A stretch of 59,469 nt of DNA. Source: Streptomyces rubiginosohelvolus (GTDB lineage Bacteria > Actinomycetota > Actinomycetes > Streptomycetales > Streptomycetaceae). Below the pieces are notes generated by a model. The model made no database searches. It had not been told where the DNA came from and saw nothing but the letters and a program-made list of their open reading frames with translations. The stretch covers positions 268,822 to 328,290 of the forward strand of contig NZ_BMTW01000009.1 in the NCBI RefSeq assembly GCF_014649875.1. Reading direction: 5' to 3'. Made by a program: the position numbers and the translations under genes. Positions 15,556-24,005 of this stretch are shown piece by piece; the first letter of the stretch is position 1, and each line of letters starts with the position of its first letter.

Positions 15556-17679
15556 TCAGGCGTCCTCCCCCGCCGCCAGGAACGCACCGACCAGCTCCGC
15601 GAACTCCTCCGGCGCCGCGATCCGGATCCCCAGGTCCTCCGCCTTGGTGCGCTTGGATCCGGCCTTGTCCCCGGCGACCAGCAGGCTCGTGCGCTGGGAG
15701 ACGCTGGAGGACGACTTGCCGCCCGCCCGCTCGATCAGCTCGTTCATCTGGTTGCGCGACAGCTTCTCCAGCGCTCCGGACATCGCGCCCGTCACCACCA
15801 CGGTCATCCCCGCCAGCGGCAGCGTGGAGCCGGTGCCGGCGTCACCGACGGCCTCCGCGCCCGCCCCCGCAGCCGCTTCCTCCTCCGTCCCGGGCTCCGG
15901 GGGCGGGGTGGCGCCCGGCTCGGTCATCGACACCCCGGCCGCGACGAGCTTGTCGATCAGCGGCGCCAGCTCCACCAGCTCGGCGACCACCGCCGCGGCC
16001 TTCTCCTTGCCGATGCCGTCCACCCGCTGGAGCGTCTCCACGTCGGCCGCGACGATCCGGTCCATCGTGGCGAAATACCGGGCGATCCGGCGTGACATGG
16101 AGCGCCCCGTGCCCCGTACGCCCAAGGCGCAGAAGACCCGGGAGAGCGGCCGGGTGCGGGCGGTCTCGATGGCCGCCAGGAGATTGTCCGTGGAGGTCTC
16201 GCCCATCCGGTCGAGGGCGAGCAACTGCTCGCGCTCCAGGGTGAAGAGATCGGCGAAGTCCGCGACGAGACCCGCGTCGACGAGCTGGACGACCCGGGTG
16301 GCGCCGAGGCCCTCGATGTCGAGCTGGTCGCGGCCCGCCGCATACGAGACGGAGGCGACGAGGCGGCAGTTGCGGCCGCGGGTGCAGCGCCAGCGCTGTT
16401 CGCTCGTGTCGATGTCGGAGCCGCACTGCGGGCAGTTCTCGGGGAAGTCGATGGGCGTCTCGTCGCCGGTGCGCAGGTGGACGACGGGGGCCTCGATGCG
16501 CGGGATGATGTCGCCGGCCTTGTAGACCATGACCTGGTCCCCCAGCCGCAGGTCGCGCCGGGTGATGTCGGCCGGGTTGTGCAGGGTGGCGTACCCGACG
16601 GTGGATCCGTCGATCACCACGGGCTCCAGGACGGCACGCGGCGCGATGATGCCCGTGCGCCCGACGTTCCACTCGACGGACAGCAGGCGGGTGATCTTCT
16701 CCACGGCGGGCAGTTTGTAGGCGATGGCCCAGCGGGGCGCGCGGGTGCCGGAGCCCGCCTCGCGCTGGTCGGCCGCCAGGTCGGCCTTGATCACGATCCC
16801 GTCGATACCGAACGGCAGCGCGGCGCGGAGGGAGCCTATGGCGTCCACCCGTGCCTGGACCTCCTCGACCGTGGCGGCCAGGACCGGCGCGACGTCGGTG
16901 CCCGCGGCCGTGTGCACGCCGAGGCCGGCGACGTACGACAGGACCTCGCTGTGGGGCAGTTCGGCGAGGGTCTCGCCCAGCTCCCCGGAATCGGGCAGCG
17001 GCAGCGCGCCGTAGGCGAAGAAGGTCGTCTCCACCCGGTAGGCGCGGTCCTTGGCGCGCAGGGTGCCGGCCGCCCCGTTGCGCGGGTTGGCGAAGGGGGC
17101 GCCGCCGTGTTCCGTACGGGTCGCGTTGCCCTGGTCGAACTGGTCGTTCGTCATGAGGATCTCGCCGCGCACCTCGATGGTGACCGGTTCGGCCAGCCGC
17201 TCCGGCAGTCCGACGACGGCGCCCGAAGCATGCGAGACGTCCTCGCCCGCCGTGCCGTCGCCCCGGGTGATGAGGCGCTCGAACCGGCCGTCGCGATAGC
17301 GCGCGGCGACCGCCAGGCCGTCGAGCTTCGGCTCGACGCTCCACGCGGTCACCGGTCTGCCGATGCGCCGCTCCAGCGAGGCGGTCCAGGTCGCGAACTG
17401 CTCGGCCGAGAACACGTTGTCCAGCGAGAGCATGGGAACCGTGTGCGGCACGTCGCCGACGGCGGCCCCGCCCGCGACCTTGCCGGTCGGCGAGGCCGCG
17501 AGCACCTCCTCCGGATGGTCCGCCTCGTACGCGGCTATGCCGCGCGCCAGCCGGTCGTAGGCGTCGTCGTCCAACGCGCTCTCGCCCGTGGCGTAGTACG
17601 CGGCGGCGGCGACGGAGGCCTGTTCCACGGCGGCGGCGTAGGCGGCGGCATCGGCGAGCACAGCGGCTGAGTTCGTCAT
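15556..17679 (-). CDS. ligA: NAD-dependent DNA ligase (LigA-type, probably an accessory paralogue)
   Basis: A 707-residue enzyme that seals nicks using NAD+. Domains in order: N-terminal NMN-binding Ia; adenylation domain with the nucleophilic Lys in EPKLDG (near residue 117) and later GIDGIVIK; OB fold (PADITRRDLRLGDQVMVYKAGDIIP); four-cysteine zinc finger (CPQCGS...CTRGRNC); helix-hairpin-helix (VDGIGKEKAA); and a C-terminal BRCT domain after an Ala/Glu-rich linker. All core motifs are present. The start is the ATG at 17679, with GGAAG 10 nt upstream; an ATG at 17688 is possible. Streptomycetes often carry more than one LigA, and no replication gene is nearby, so this may be a secondary copy. 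A LacI-type palindrome lies about 65 bp upstream. Confidence 0.9.
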   Translation of the reverse strand: MTNSAAVLADAAAYAAAVEQASVAAAAYYATGESALDDDAYDRLARGIAAYEADHPEEVLAASPTGKVAGGAAVGDVPHTVPMLSLDNVFSAEQFATWTASLERRIGRPVTAWSVEPKLDGLAVAARYRDGRFERLITRGDGTAGEDVSHASGAVVGLPERLAEPVTIEVRGEILMTNDQFDQGNATRTEHGGAPFANPRNGAAGTLRAKDRAYRVETTFFAYGALPLPDSGELGETLAELPHSEVLSYVAGLGVHTAAGTDVAPVLAATVEEVQARVDAIGSLRAALPFGIDGIVIKADLAADQREAGSGTRAPRWAIAYKLPAVEKITRLLSVEWNVGRTGIIAPRAVLEPVVIDGSTVGYATLHNPADITRRDLRLGDQVMVYKAGDIIPRIEAPVVHLRTGDETPIDFPENCPQCGSDIDTSEQRWRCTRGRNCRLVASVSYAAGRDQLDIEGLGATRVVQLVDAGLVADFADLFTLEREQLLALDRMGETSTDNLLAAIETARTRPLSRVFCALGVRGTGRSMSRRIARYFATMDRIVAADVETLQRVDGIGKEKAAAVVAELVELAPLIDKLVAAGVSMTEPGATPPPEPGTEEEAAAGAGAEAVGDAGTGSTLPLAGMTVVVTGAMSGALEKLSRNQMNELIERAGGKSSSSVSQRTSLLVAGDKAGSKRTKAEDLGIRIAAPEEFAELVGAFLAAGEDA

Positions 17680-17741
17680 GACCGCCATTCTTCCGCCCAC
17701 CACTGACAACGGCCCCGATCGCCTTCCCACCCTCCTTTCAG

Positions 17742-17755
17742 GGAGAGCGCTCTCC
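17742..17755. promoter_or_regulatory. LacI-type operator, site A (ligA side)
   Basis: A perfect 14-bp palindrome GGAGAGCGCTCTCC with the central CG step typical of LacI-family operators. It lies 63 bp upstream of the ligA start and 108 bp, centre to centre, from the matching site B. It may be an auxiliary site for looping, or may act on ligA. Confidence 0.5.
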
Positions 17756-17814
17756 TCAGCCGCGGAACGCAACTCGCCCTCCATCGTGCTGATTTACCGA
17801 GCCTGCGCGATCCC

Positions 17815-17843
17815 TTGACATGCACAGGAGGCACTTCTACGTT
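17815..17843 (+). promoter_or_regulatory. Consensus promoter of the DUF1996 unit
   Basis: TTGACA (17815-17820), a 17-nt spacer and TACGTT (17838-17843) form a near-ideal housekeeping sigma promoter. Predicted transcription start is about 17850, inside operator site B. This is the clearest promoter in the window. Confidence 0.8.
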
Positions 17844-17849
17844 CCTTCG

Positions 17850-17863
17850 AGAGAGCGCTCTCT
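17850..17863. promoter_or_regulatory. LacI-type operator, site B, spanning the DUF1996 transcription start
   Basis: A perfect 14-bp palindrome AGAGAGCGCTCTCT directly after the -10 box, covering the predicted +1. Placement and symmetry are those of a LacI-family repressor site. The LacI gene at 19585, third gene of the same unit, is the natural candidate to bind it. Confidence 0.65.
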
Positions 17864-17904
17864 GAGTTACCCAGGAATCCCCCACTTCCCCGAACAGGAG
17901 TGCC

Positions 17905-18819
17905 GTGCTCTTCCGTCATCGACGCAACCCCGACCACAGCCGCCAACGATCCCTGCCGTCCTGGCGGTACAGAATCGCCGGGCTCGCCGCGGCCGCCCTC
18001 GCCCTCTCCTTCCTCCAGACCAACGTCGGCAACGCCGCGGGCGAGCGGGCCGCCGCGGATGTCGTGCGGGTGGCCGAGTTCCTCGCCGAGTGCCCGTACA
18101 CCCACCGGCTCCCCGACGACCCGATCGTCTTCCCCGGGCTGCCGGGCGCCTCCCACATGCACAGCTTCTTCGGCAACGACACCACGCACGCCGGCTCCGA
18201 CCTGGCCTCCCTGGAGAAGGGCCGTACGTCGTGCTCCCCCGACACCGACCTGTCGTCGTACTGGGTGCCCACCCTCTACGACGGCGACAAGGAGGTGGAG
18301 CCCACCGGGACCACCTTCTACTACTTGGGCGAAGGCGTGAGCGACGACGTCATCCGTCAGATCAAGCCCTTCCCCCGGGGCCTGCGCATCGTCGCGGGCA
18401 ACGCGAAGGCGACCGGCCCGCAGGACAACACCATCGCCCGCTGGTCGTGCCTGCACGCCGGTGAGGTGAACCCCTCGCAGAACTTCGTGAACTGTCCGCC
18501 CGGCACGATGATGGAGTCCTACCTGGACTTCCCGCAGTGCTGGAACGGTACGGACCTCGACTCCCCCGACCACAAGAGCCACATGGCCTACCCGGTGAAC
18601 GGCGGCTGCCCGTCCACCCATCCGGTTCCGGTGCCCAAGCTCCGGCAGGTGCTGCGCTACCCGGTGAACGGTGACCCGGCCCGCTTCCGGCTGGCGTCCG
18701 GGCCCGGCTACACCATGCACGGCGACTTCTTCAACGTATGGCCGGAGGAGGAGATGGCGCAGCGCGTCCGCGACTGCATCAACGCGATCATCAAGTGCGG
18801 CTTCGACGGCAAGCCCTGA
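17905..18819 (+). CDS. Secreted DUF1996 domain protein
   Basis: A 304-residue protein with an extended, Arg-rich Sec signal peptide (hydrophobic core IAGLAAAALALSFL, cleavage near NVGNAA-GE). The rest matches DUF1996, a family of secreted bacterial and fungal proteins. Typical features are HMHSFFGN, a cluster of Cys residues, WVPTLYD, CWNG and the late MHGDFFN. The family's activity is not established; members often occur beside carbohydrate-active functions. The GTG at 17905 follows AGGAG by 4 nt. A consensus promoter with a LacI-type operator precedes it, and the DUF305 lipoprotein and LacI genes follow in the same direction. Confidence 0.88.
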   Translation: MLFRHRRNPDHSRQRSLPSWRYRIAGLAAAALALSFLQTNVGNAAGERAAADVVRVAEFLAECPYTHRLPDDPIVFPGLPGASHMHSFFGNDTTHAGSDLASLEKGRTSCSPDTDLSSYWVPTLYDGDKEVEPTGTTFYYLGEGVSDDVIRQIKPFPRGLRIVAGNAKATGPQDNTIARWSCLHAGEVNPSQNFVNCPPGTMMESYLDFPQCWNGTDLDSPDHKSHMAYPVNGGCPSTHPVPVPKLRQVLRYPVNGDPARFRLASGPGYTMHGDFFNVWPEEEMAQRVRDCINAIIKCGFDGKP

Positions 18820-18926
18820 CCGGCCGTCACCACCGCGCTCGACCCACCCCCCACGCACCACCGTGTCCGCCCCGGGGCGCCGGCTCCGGGGCGGACACCC
18901 TCCCCCTCCCCGTACGAGGACACCCC

Positions 18927-19550
18927 ATGAACCCGATCGACCTCCCACCGCTCCACCGGGCCGCCGTCCTCGTCCTGCTCGGCGCGCTGGCTCTCGGCGG
19001 CGCGGCCGGCTGTTCCCCGGCGGCGGAGTCCGCGCCCCGTTCGGCACAGGCGCGCGAGTCCCCACCGGCCGGCACGCGCACGGCCACCTCGACCGCCACC
19101 GATGTCGGCTGGGTCCAGCTGATGACCCCCATGAACCAGCAGGCCGTGAAGCTCCTGACCCTGGCCGCCGAGCGGGCGACCGAACCGCGGGTGCGTGACT
19201 TCGCGGTGCGGCTGCGCGCCGGGCAGGAGGCCGAACTCATCCGTCTACGAGCCCTGTTGACCCGCATGGGGCTGCCCGCGACCGATGTGCACTCGGGGCA
19301 CGACATGCCCGGCATGGTGACGGTACGGGACCTGGAGGCGGCCCGCGCCGCCGAGGGGTCCGCGTTCGACCGGCTCGTCCTCGCGCAGATCCGGGACCAT
19401 CTGCGGCAGTCCGCGCAGGTGTCGCGTTCCGAGATCACCTCGGGCGGCCGGGCGGACGCCCGCGAGCTGGCCGCCGCCCTGGTGACGGCGCGCGAGACGT
19501 CCCTCGCCGAGCTGGAACGGCTGCCGGGCGCGGTGCGGGCCCTCGGCTGA
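18927..19550 (+). CDS. DUF305-family lipoprotein with altered His motifs
   Basis: A 207-residue protein. The N-terminus is a lipoprotein signal (hydrophobic core VLVLLGALALGGAAG-C), so it should be tethered to the outer face of the membrane. The body has the two-half ferritin-like DUF305 pattern, including a central MPGM box (HSGHDMPGMVTVRDLEAA). The usual MIPHH of the first half reads MTPMN, and the HH of the second half reads DH, so most of the expected metal-binding histidines are missing. GAGGA 6 nt before the ATG is the ribosome-binding site. It lies 107 bp after DUF1996 and 34 bp before the LacI gene, probably in one transcript. Confidence 0.8.
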   Translation: MNPIDLPPLHRAAVLVLLGALALGGAAGCSPAAESAPRSAQARESPPAGTRTATSTATDVGWVQLMTPMNQQAVKLLTLAAERATEPRVRDFAVRLRAGQEAELIRLRALLTRMGLPATDVHSGHDMPGMVTVRDLEAARAAEGSAFDRLVLAQIRDHLRQSAQVSRSEITSGGRADARELAAALVTARETSLAELERLPGAVRALG

Positions 19551-19584
19551 ACAGGGCGGCCTGCCTGCGGGTATAAAGGGCTGC

Positions 19585-20637
19585 ATGACAGCCGAAGTGC
19601 CGCAGCCCGTACGCCCCACGACCCTGGAGGACGTGGCGGCCGTGGCCGGTGTGTCACGGGCGACGGTGTCCCGGGTGATCAACGGGGCGACCACGGTGGA
19701 CCCGGCGCTGCGCACCGTCGTCGAGCAGGCGGTGGCGACCACCGGCTATGTGCCCAACCGGGCCGCGCGCTCGCTGGTGACGCGGCGGACCGACTCGGTG
19801 GCCCTGGTGGTCTCCGAGCGGGAACGGCGGCCGATGTCCGAGCCGTTCGTCGGCCGGATGTTCTCCGACCCGTACTTCGGGCGGGTCGTCAGCGGGCTGC
19901 TGGAGGTGCTGCGCCCGGCGGGGATCCAGATGGTCGTGATGCTGGCCGACGACGAGGCGTCCCGCGGCCAGTTGCTCTCCTACCTGCGGCACGGCCATGT
20001 CGACGGGGTCGTGCTGATCACGACGCACGCCGACGACCCGCTGCCCGGGTTGCTCCAGGAGACCCGGATGCCCGCCGTCCTCGCGGGCCGTCCGCACAAG
20101 CCGTCGCCGCTGGCCTACGTGGAGGTGGACCAGCACGCCGGGGCGCGGCTGGCGGCCGATCACCTGGCCGCGCAGGGGCGGCGGCGGATCGGCACGATCA
20201 CCGGACCGCAGGACATGCCTGCCGGGCAGGTCCGGCTGACCGGGTTCCTGGAGGCCTGCGCCGCCCATGGCATCGAGGACGTGGCCTGCGCCGAGGGGGA
20301 CTTCACGCATCTGGGCGGGGCTGCGGCGATGCGCCGGCTGCTGGCGGACCGCCCGGATCTGGACGGGGTGTTCATCGCCTCCGACCTGATGGCGCTGGGG
20401 GCCCTGCCGGTGCTGCTCCGGGCTGGTCGCGACGTGCCGTCCGACGTCGCGGTGGTCGGCTTCGACGACAGCAGTGCCGCCGCCGCCTGCGACCCGCCGC
20501 TGACGACGGTCCGGCAGCCGGTGGAGGAGATGGCCGCGGAGATGGCCCGGCTGCTGCTGAAGCAGATCGGTGAGCCGGGCGGTCCGTCGCCCTCGGTGCT
20601 CTTCCCTGCGGCGCTGGTACGGCGGCAGTCGGCCTGA
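19585..20637 (+). CDS. LacI-family transcriptional regulator
   Basis: A 350-residue LacI/GalR repressor. The helix-turn-helix is TLEDVAAVAGVSRATVSRVINGATTV at residues ~12-37, followed by a hinge and a periplasmic-binding-protein-like sugar-sensing domain (VALVVSE, DGVVLIT, IGTITGP, GVFIASDLMALGAL, VAVVGFDD). The inducer is unknown. The ATG follows AAAGGG by 4 nt, and TATAAA (19572-19577) may give it an additional promoter. It lies immediately after the DUF1996 and DUF305 genes, whose promoter carries a LacI-type palindrome, so local repression is the simplest model. Confidence 0.92.
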   Translation: MTAEVPQPVRPTTLEDVAAVAGVSRATVSRVINGATTVDPALRTVVEQAVATTGYVPNRAARSLVTRRTDSVALVVSERERRPMSEPFVGRMFSDPYFGRVVSGLLEVLRPAGIQMVVMLADDEASRGQLLSYLRHGHVDGVVLITTHADDPLPGLLQETRMPAVLAGRPHKPSPLAYVEVDQHAGARLAADHLAAQGRRRIGTITGPQDMPAGQVRLTGFLEACAAHGIEDVACAEGDFTHLGGAAAMRRLLADRPDLDGVFIASDLMALGALPVLLRAGRDVPSDVAVVGFDDSSAAAACDPPLTTVRQPVEEMAAEMARLLLKQIGEPGGPSPSVLFPAALVRRQSA

Positions 20638-20694
20638 GCCGCGGGGCCTCCCGGAGGGGCGGGTGGTCGGCCTGGCGGAGGCGCGAGCGCTCGG

Positions 20695-22956
20695 TCAGGC
20701 CGTCGTGTCGGGCCTGTCCGGCACAGGAGTCTCCGTCCTCGCTGGAGTCTCCGTCCTCGCGGGAGTCTCCGTCGGCGTCGAGGTCTTCTCCAGGACCGGC
20801 GTGTCCGCCGGGAACGGCTCGTCCGCCAGGTCCGCCCCGGCGAAGCCCTCCTCGCGCACCGGGACCTGGGGGCCCGAGGACTCCTGGAGCCAGCGGGTGA
20901 GCACACGGTGGACCGTTTCGGCGCCCACCAGACCTCCGCCCGGCGGCGGGGGCGCGCCTTCCGCGGTCTCGGCGGCCACGATGTCGAGCGGGTCCGTGAG
21001 TCCGCGCGGCCAGAGCAGGAACGGCCGGGACTGTTCACCGCCGAGGCCGCCGTGCGAGCCGATCTGCTCCTCGAAGGCGTGCACGGTGCCGGTGCCGGGG
21101 TCGTACATGGAGTTGACCATGACGTCGGCGACGTGCGGGAAGGTGTCCGTACGGCGTACGGCGTCGGCCGCCCCGGTGTCGAAGCCCGCGAGCGGGCCCT
21201 CGCCGTCCGTCAGTTCGGCGACCGGGACCTCGGCGCCGCCGCGCCCGAGGACCACCGAGCCGTCCTCCCCGCCGACGAGGAGGAAGCCGATCCCCGGGTG
21301 GTTGGCGAGCGTGGAGAGCAGCGCCGGGTGGCGGCGCTCGATGTGTTCGCGGGAGGCGCGGCCCTCGATGTCGGGGAAGGAGATGAGCCCGAGGTTGCCG
21401 GAGGCCAGCACGACCGGGTCGGAGAGCTTGGCCGGGTGCTCGTCCTGCTGCCCCTCGACGGGTCGGTGCAGCGCGATGCGCACCGCGTCGCGGGCCTCGG
21501 AGGCGCTGCGGGTGCGCTGGGCCCGGCGGGGCACGGGCAGCCCGCAGCCCGCCCGGACGAGGTCCTTGAGCGTGAGCCCGTACTTCCCCGCGAAGGTTTC
21601 CCCGGGGCTCTGCCCGTGGTCGGAGAGGAGCACGACGCGGTAGGCGCGCGGGGTGTGGTCGGCGATCTTGGCGATCAGGGCGAGGGAGCGGTCGAGGCGT
21701 ACGAGGACCTTCTCGGCGTCGCGGCTGCGGGGCCCCGAGTGGTGGGCGACCTCGTCGTAGGCGACGAGGTCGGCGTAGACGGCGGTGCGTCCGGCGAACA
21801 TGTCGCCGAGGACGGCGGCGACGACCACGTCGCGCTCCACGACGGTGGCGAAGGCGCGGATGAAGGGGTAGAGCCCGCCGCGCTTGATCCGGGGGGTGAC
21901 CTTCCGGGCGCGGGCCCGGGTCGACTGGCCGATCTCGCGGAGGACCTCGGCGACGAAGGAGAGGGCGGTGCGGGTGGCGTTGGCCGGGTCGGAGAAGTAG
22001 GCGAAGTATCCGGCGCGGGAGCGGCGGCCCTTGCCACGCCGGGCGGCCATGGAGAGCACCAGGGCGAGCTGGCCCGCGCCACCGCTGAAGAGGTTGCCGC
22101 GGCTCGCCCCGTCGACGGTGAGGAGGCCTCCGTCGTGCGTGCGCCGGATGGCCCGCCGTTGCATTTCGAGGGCGCTCGCGGGGCGGCTGGAGACCATGAC
22201 GGTGCGGGTCTCCTTCTCGTACCAGCGGAACGCGGGCACGTCGTGGTTGCTGCCGTGCAGGATGGCGAGCTGGCTGGCGCCGGTCTGGCTGGACCAGTCG
22301 GTACGCCATGGGGTGAGGCGGTGTCCGGAGGAGTCGGCGAGCCATCCGGCGACGGTCGGCATGAGCCCGGCGGCCGCCGCTTTGACCAGGACGTCGTGGC
22401 CGACGCCGTCGAGTTGCAGGAAGACCGTGCCGGGCGGTCCCTCGCGGCCGGGTTCCGCCGGGTCCGGCGATCTGCCGCGTCTGCGTCGCCGGTCGGCGAG
22501 CCGGGACAGCCGGCGGCGGTAGGCCTCGTCGTCGCGGACGGCGAGGGCGGTGGAGGTGGCGGAGGCGACGGCGGACATCACGGCGGCGACGACGACCGCG
22601 GTCTCCGGCGCCGCGTCACCGCGCCCGTCCGGGATCAGACGCAGCGCTATGAGCAGCAGCGAACCGTTGAGGAAGAAGACCAGTGCGCCGAGGACCAGCG
22701 CGGGCACGATGAGCAGGGCCCGGACGAGGACGGGCCACACCAGGGCGGAGAGCAGGCCGAACGCGCCCGCGCCCCAGGCCGCGGTGAACGCCGTCCTGGT
22801 GATGGTGTCGCCGTCGTCGGACTGGAGCTGGAAGTCGGGCAGGGCGCCGGCCAGCACGAGCAGGGTGACGGTCGACACGGCCCAGACCGCGATCACGCGC
22901 ATCAGGGTCCTGCCCGCCGTACGCCACTTCCCGTCACCCACGCCGGTCCACCTCAC
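20695..22956 (-). CDS. Holin_4-type membrane domain fused to an alkaline-phosphatase-superfamily domain
   Basis: A 753-residue membrane protein. Residues ~15-175 carry four hydrophobic segments of the phage_holin_4_2 type, a common chromosomal family that is not evidence of a prophage. Residues ~200-690 form an alkaline-phosphatase/phosphodiesterase-like domain: FLQLDGVGHD (metal Asp), a TGASQ nucleophile region, DEVAHHSG, LLSDHGQSPGETF and SHGGLG. The substrate is unknown. The C-terminal tail is Thr/Pro-rich with repeated PARTET units encoded by 18-bp repeats. The GTG at 22956 is preceded by GGAGAGG. It is convergent with LacI and divergent from the MBL/DedA pair. Confidence 0.82.
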   Translation of the reverse strand: MRWTGVGDGKWRTAGRTLMRVIAVWAVSTVTLLVLAGALPDFQLQSDDGDTITRTAFTAAWGAGAFGLLSALVWPVLVRALLIVPALVLGALVFFLNGSLLLIALRLIPDGRGDAAPETAVVVAAVMSAVASATSTALAVRDDEAYRRRLSRLADRRRRRGRSPDPAEPGREGPPGTVFLQLDGVGHDVLVKAAAAGLMPTVAGWLADSSGHRLTPWRTDWSSQTGASQLAILHGSNHDVPAFRWYEKETRTVMVSSRPASALEMQRRAIRRTHDGGLLTVDGASRGNLFSGGAGQLALVLSMAARRGKGRRSRAGYFAYFSDPANATRTALSFVAEVLREIGQSTRARARKVTPRIKRGGLYPFIRAFATVVERDVVVAAVLGDMFAGRTAVYADLVAYDEVAHHSGPRSRDAEKVLVRLDRSLALIAKIADHTPRAYRVVLLSDHGQSPGETFAGKYGLTLKDLVRAGCGLPVPRRAQRTRSASEARDAVRIALHRPVEGQQDEHPAKLSDPVVLASGNLGLISFPDIEGRASREHIERRHPALLSTLANHPGIGFLLVGGEDGSVVLGRGGAEVPVAELTDGEGPLAGFDTGAADAVRRTDTFPHVADVMVNSMYDPGTGTVHAFEEQIGSHGGLGGEQSRPFLLWPRGLTDPLDIVAAETAEGAPPPPGGGLVGAETVHRVLTRWLQESSGPQVPVREEGFAGADLADEPFPADTPVLEKTSTPTETPARTETPARTETPVPDRPDTTA
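20726..20779. repeat. Three 18-bp tandem repeats in the phosphatase-fold tail
   Basis: GGAGTCTCCGTCCTCGCT and two near copies (20726-20743, 20744-20761, 20762-20779) encode the PARTET repeats of the Thr/Pro-rich C-terminal tail on the minus strand. Length variation between strains is likely. Confidence 0.85.
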
Positions 22957-23222
22957 GCCCTCTCCGCCCCGGGCCCGGTGCGTCCGGGGCCCGCCCTTCA
23001 GCTTTTCACAGCGTCGCTCCCGGTCAGCGGCTTCGGCGACAGGCCCTAGGCCCGGCGCGACGGTACGGGGGGCGCATAGGCTCGTACCGGCAGCGCACCC
23101 GGTCACGGGCCACGCGGGCGGTGCACCGGGGCGCGGGGATCGGACGAGGACCGGACGGGGGCAGGATGAGGACCGACCGGAGCCGGGCAGGAACCGGACG
23201 GGGATCGAGCGAGGAGGCGGAC

Positions 23223-24005
23223 ATGCCGGTGGAGGTCACCTGGTGGGGTCATGCCACCTGCACGATCGAGGACTCGGGGGTGCGGGTGCTGACCGACCCC
23301 CTGTTCGTACGGCGCTTCGCGCATCTGCGCCGCCGCCGGGGCGAGGTGCCGCCGCCGGAGGCCGCGGTCGCGGAGGTGGTGCTGGTCTCCCATCTGCACT
23401 CGGATCATCTGCATCTGCCGTCGCTGGCCCGGCTGGCTCCCGGCAGCCGGCTGATCGTGCCGAGCGGCGCGGTGGCGGCCGTACCGGGGCTGCGGATGCT
23501 GCGGCGGGTGCGGCAGCTGCACATCACCGAGGTGCGGCCGGGTGACACGGTGCGGATCGGCGAGGTGCGGGTACGGGCGGTCCCCGCGCTGCACGACGGG
23601 CGGCGGCTGCCGGTCGGACCGCACCGGTCGCCCGCGCTCGGCTATGTCGTCGAGGGCGAGGCCCGGACGTACTTCGCCGGGGACACCGGGCTCTTCGACG
23701 CGATGGCCGAGGAGGTGGGGCCGGTGGACGTGGCGCTGCTGCCGGTCGGCGGGTGGGGGCCCTATCTGGGGCCCAGCCATCTGGACCCGGTCCGGGCCGC
23801 CGAGGCGCTGACCCGGCTCGCGCCCCGGTCGGCGGTGCCGGTGCACTACGGGACGTACTGGCCGATCGGCCTGGACGCGGTGCGGCCGCACGAGTTCCAC
23901 GCACCGGGCGACGAGTTCGTCCGGCATGCGGCGAAGCAGGCTCCGGAGGTGGCGGTGCATCTGCTCGGGCACGGCGAGCGGGTCAGACCGGAGGCCGGCC
24001 GGTGA
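23223..24005 (+). CDS. MBL-fold metallo-hydrolase (UlaG-like)
   Basis: A 260-residue metallo-beta-lactamase-fold protein. It starts VEVTWWGHATCTIE and has the metal-binding motif SHLHSDHLH near residue 60, then the Asp ligand in YFAGDTGLFDAM and the late His in VHYGTYWPIG. This resembles the UlaG/L-ascorbate-6-phosphate lactonase-like and NAPE-PLD-like hydrolases; the substrate is not determined. AGGAGG about 6 nt before the ATG supports this start. The TGA overlaps the GTG of the DedA gene, so the two are translationally coupled. The 5' flank (about 23138-23215) is a degenerate GGACCGGACGGGG-type repeat tract. Confidence 0.88.
   Translation: MPVEVTWWGHATCTIEDSGVRVLTDPLFVRRFAHLRRRRGEVPPPEAAVAEVVLVSHLHSDHLHLPSLARLAPGSRLIVPSGAVAAVPGLRMLRRVRQLHITEVRPGDTVRIGEVRVRAVPALHDGRRLPVGPHRSPALGYVVEGEARTYFAGDTGLFDAMAEEVGPVDVALLPVGGWGPYLGPSHLDPVRAAEALTRLAPRSAVPVHYGTYWPIGLDAVRPHEFHAPGDEFVRHAAKQAPEVAVHLLGHGERVRPEAGR

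Noticed and set aside
20695..22956. Prophage remnant suggested by the holin-like domain
   Set aside because: No integrase, structural or lysis genes and no att-like repeats are nearby. The phage_holin_4_2 name covers ordinary chromosomal membrane proteins.
20908..23049. A 713-codon plus-strand frame
   Set aside because: It is antisense to the holin/phosphatase fusion, whose catalytic motifs are intact. The plus-strand product is Gly/Val/Asp-biased noise.
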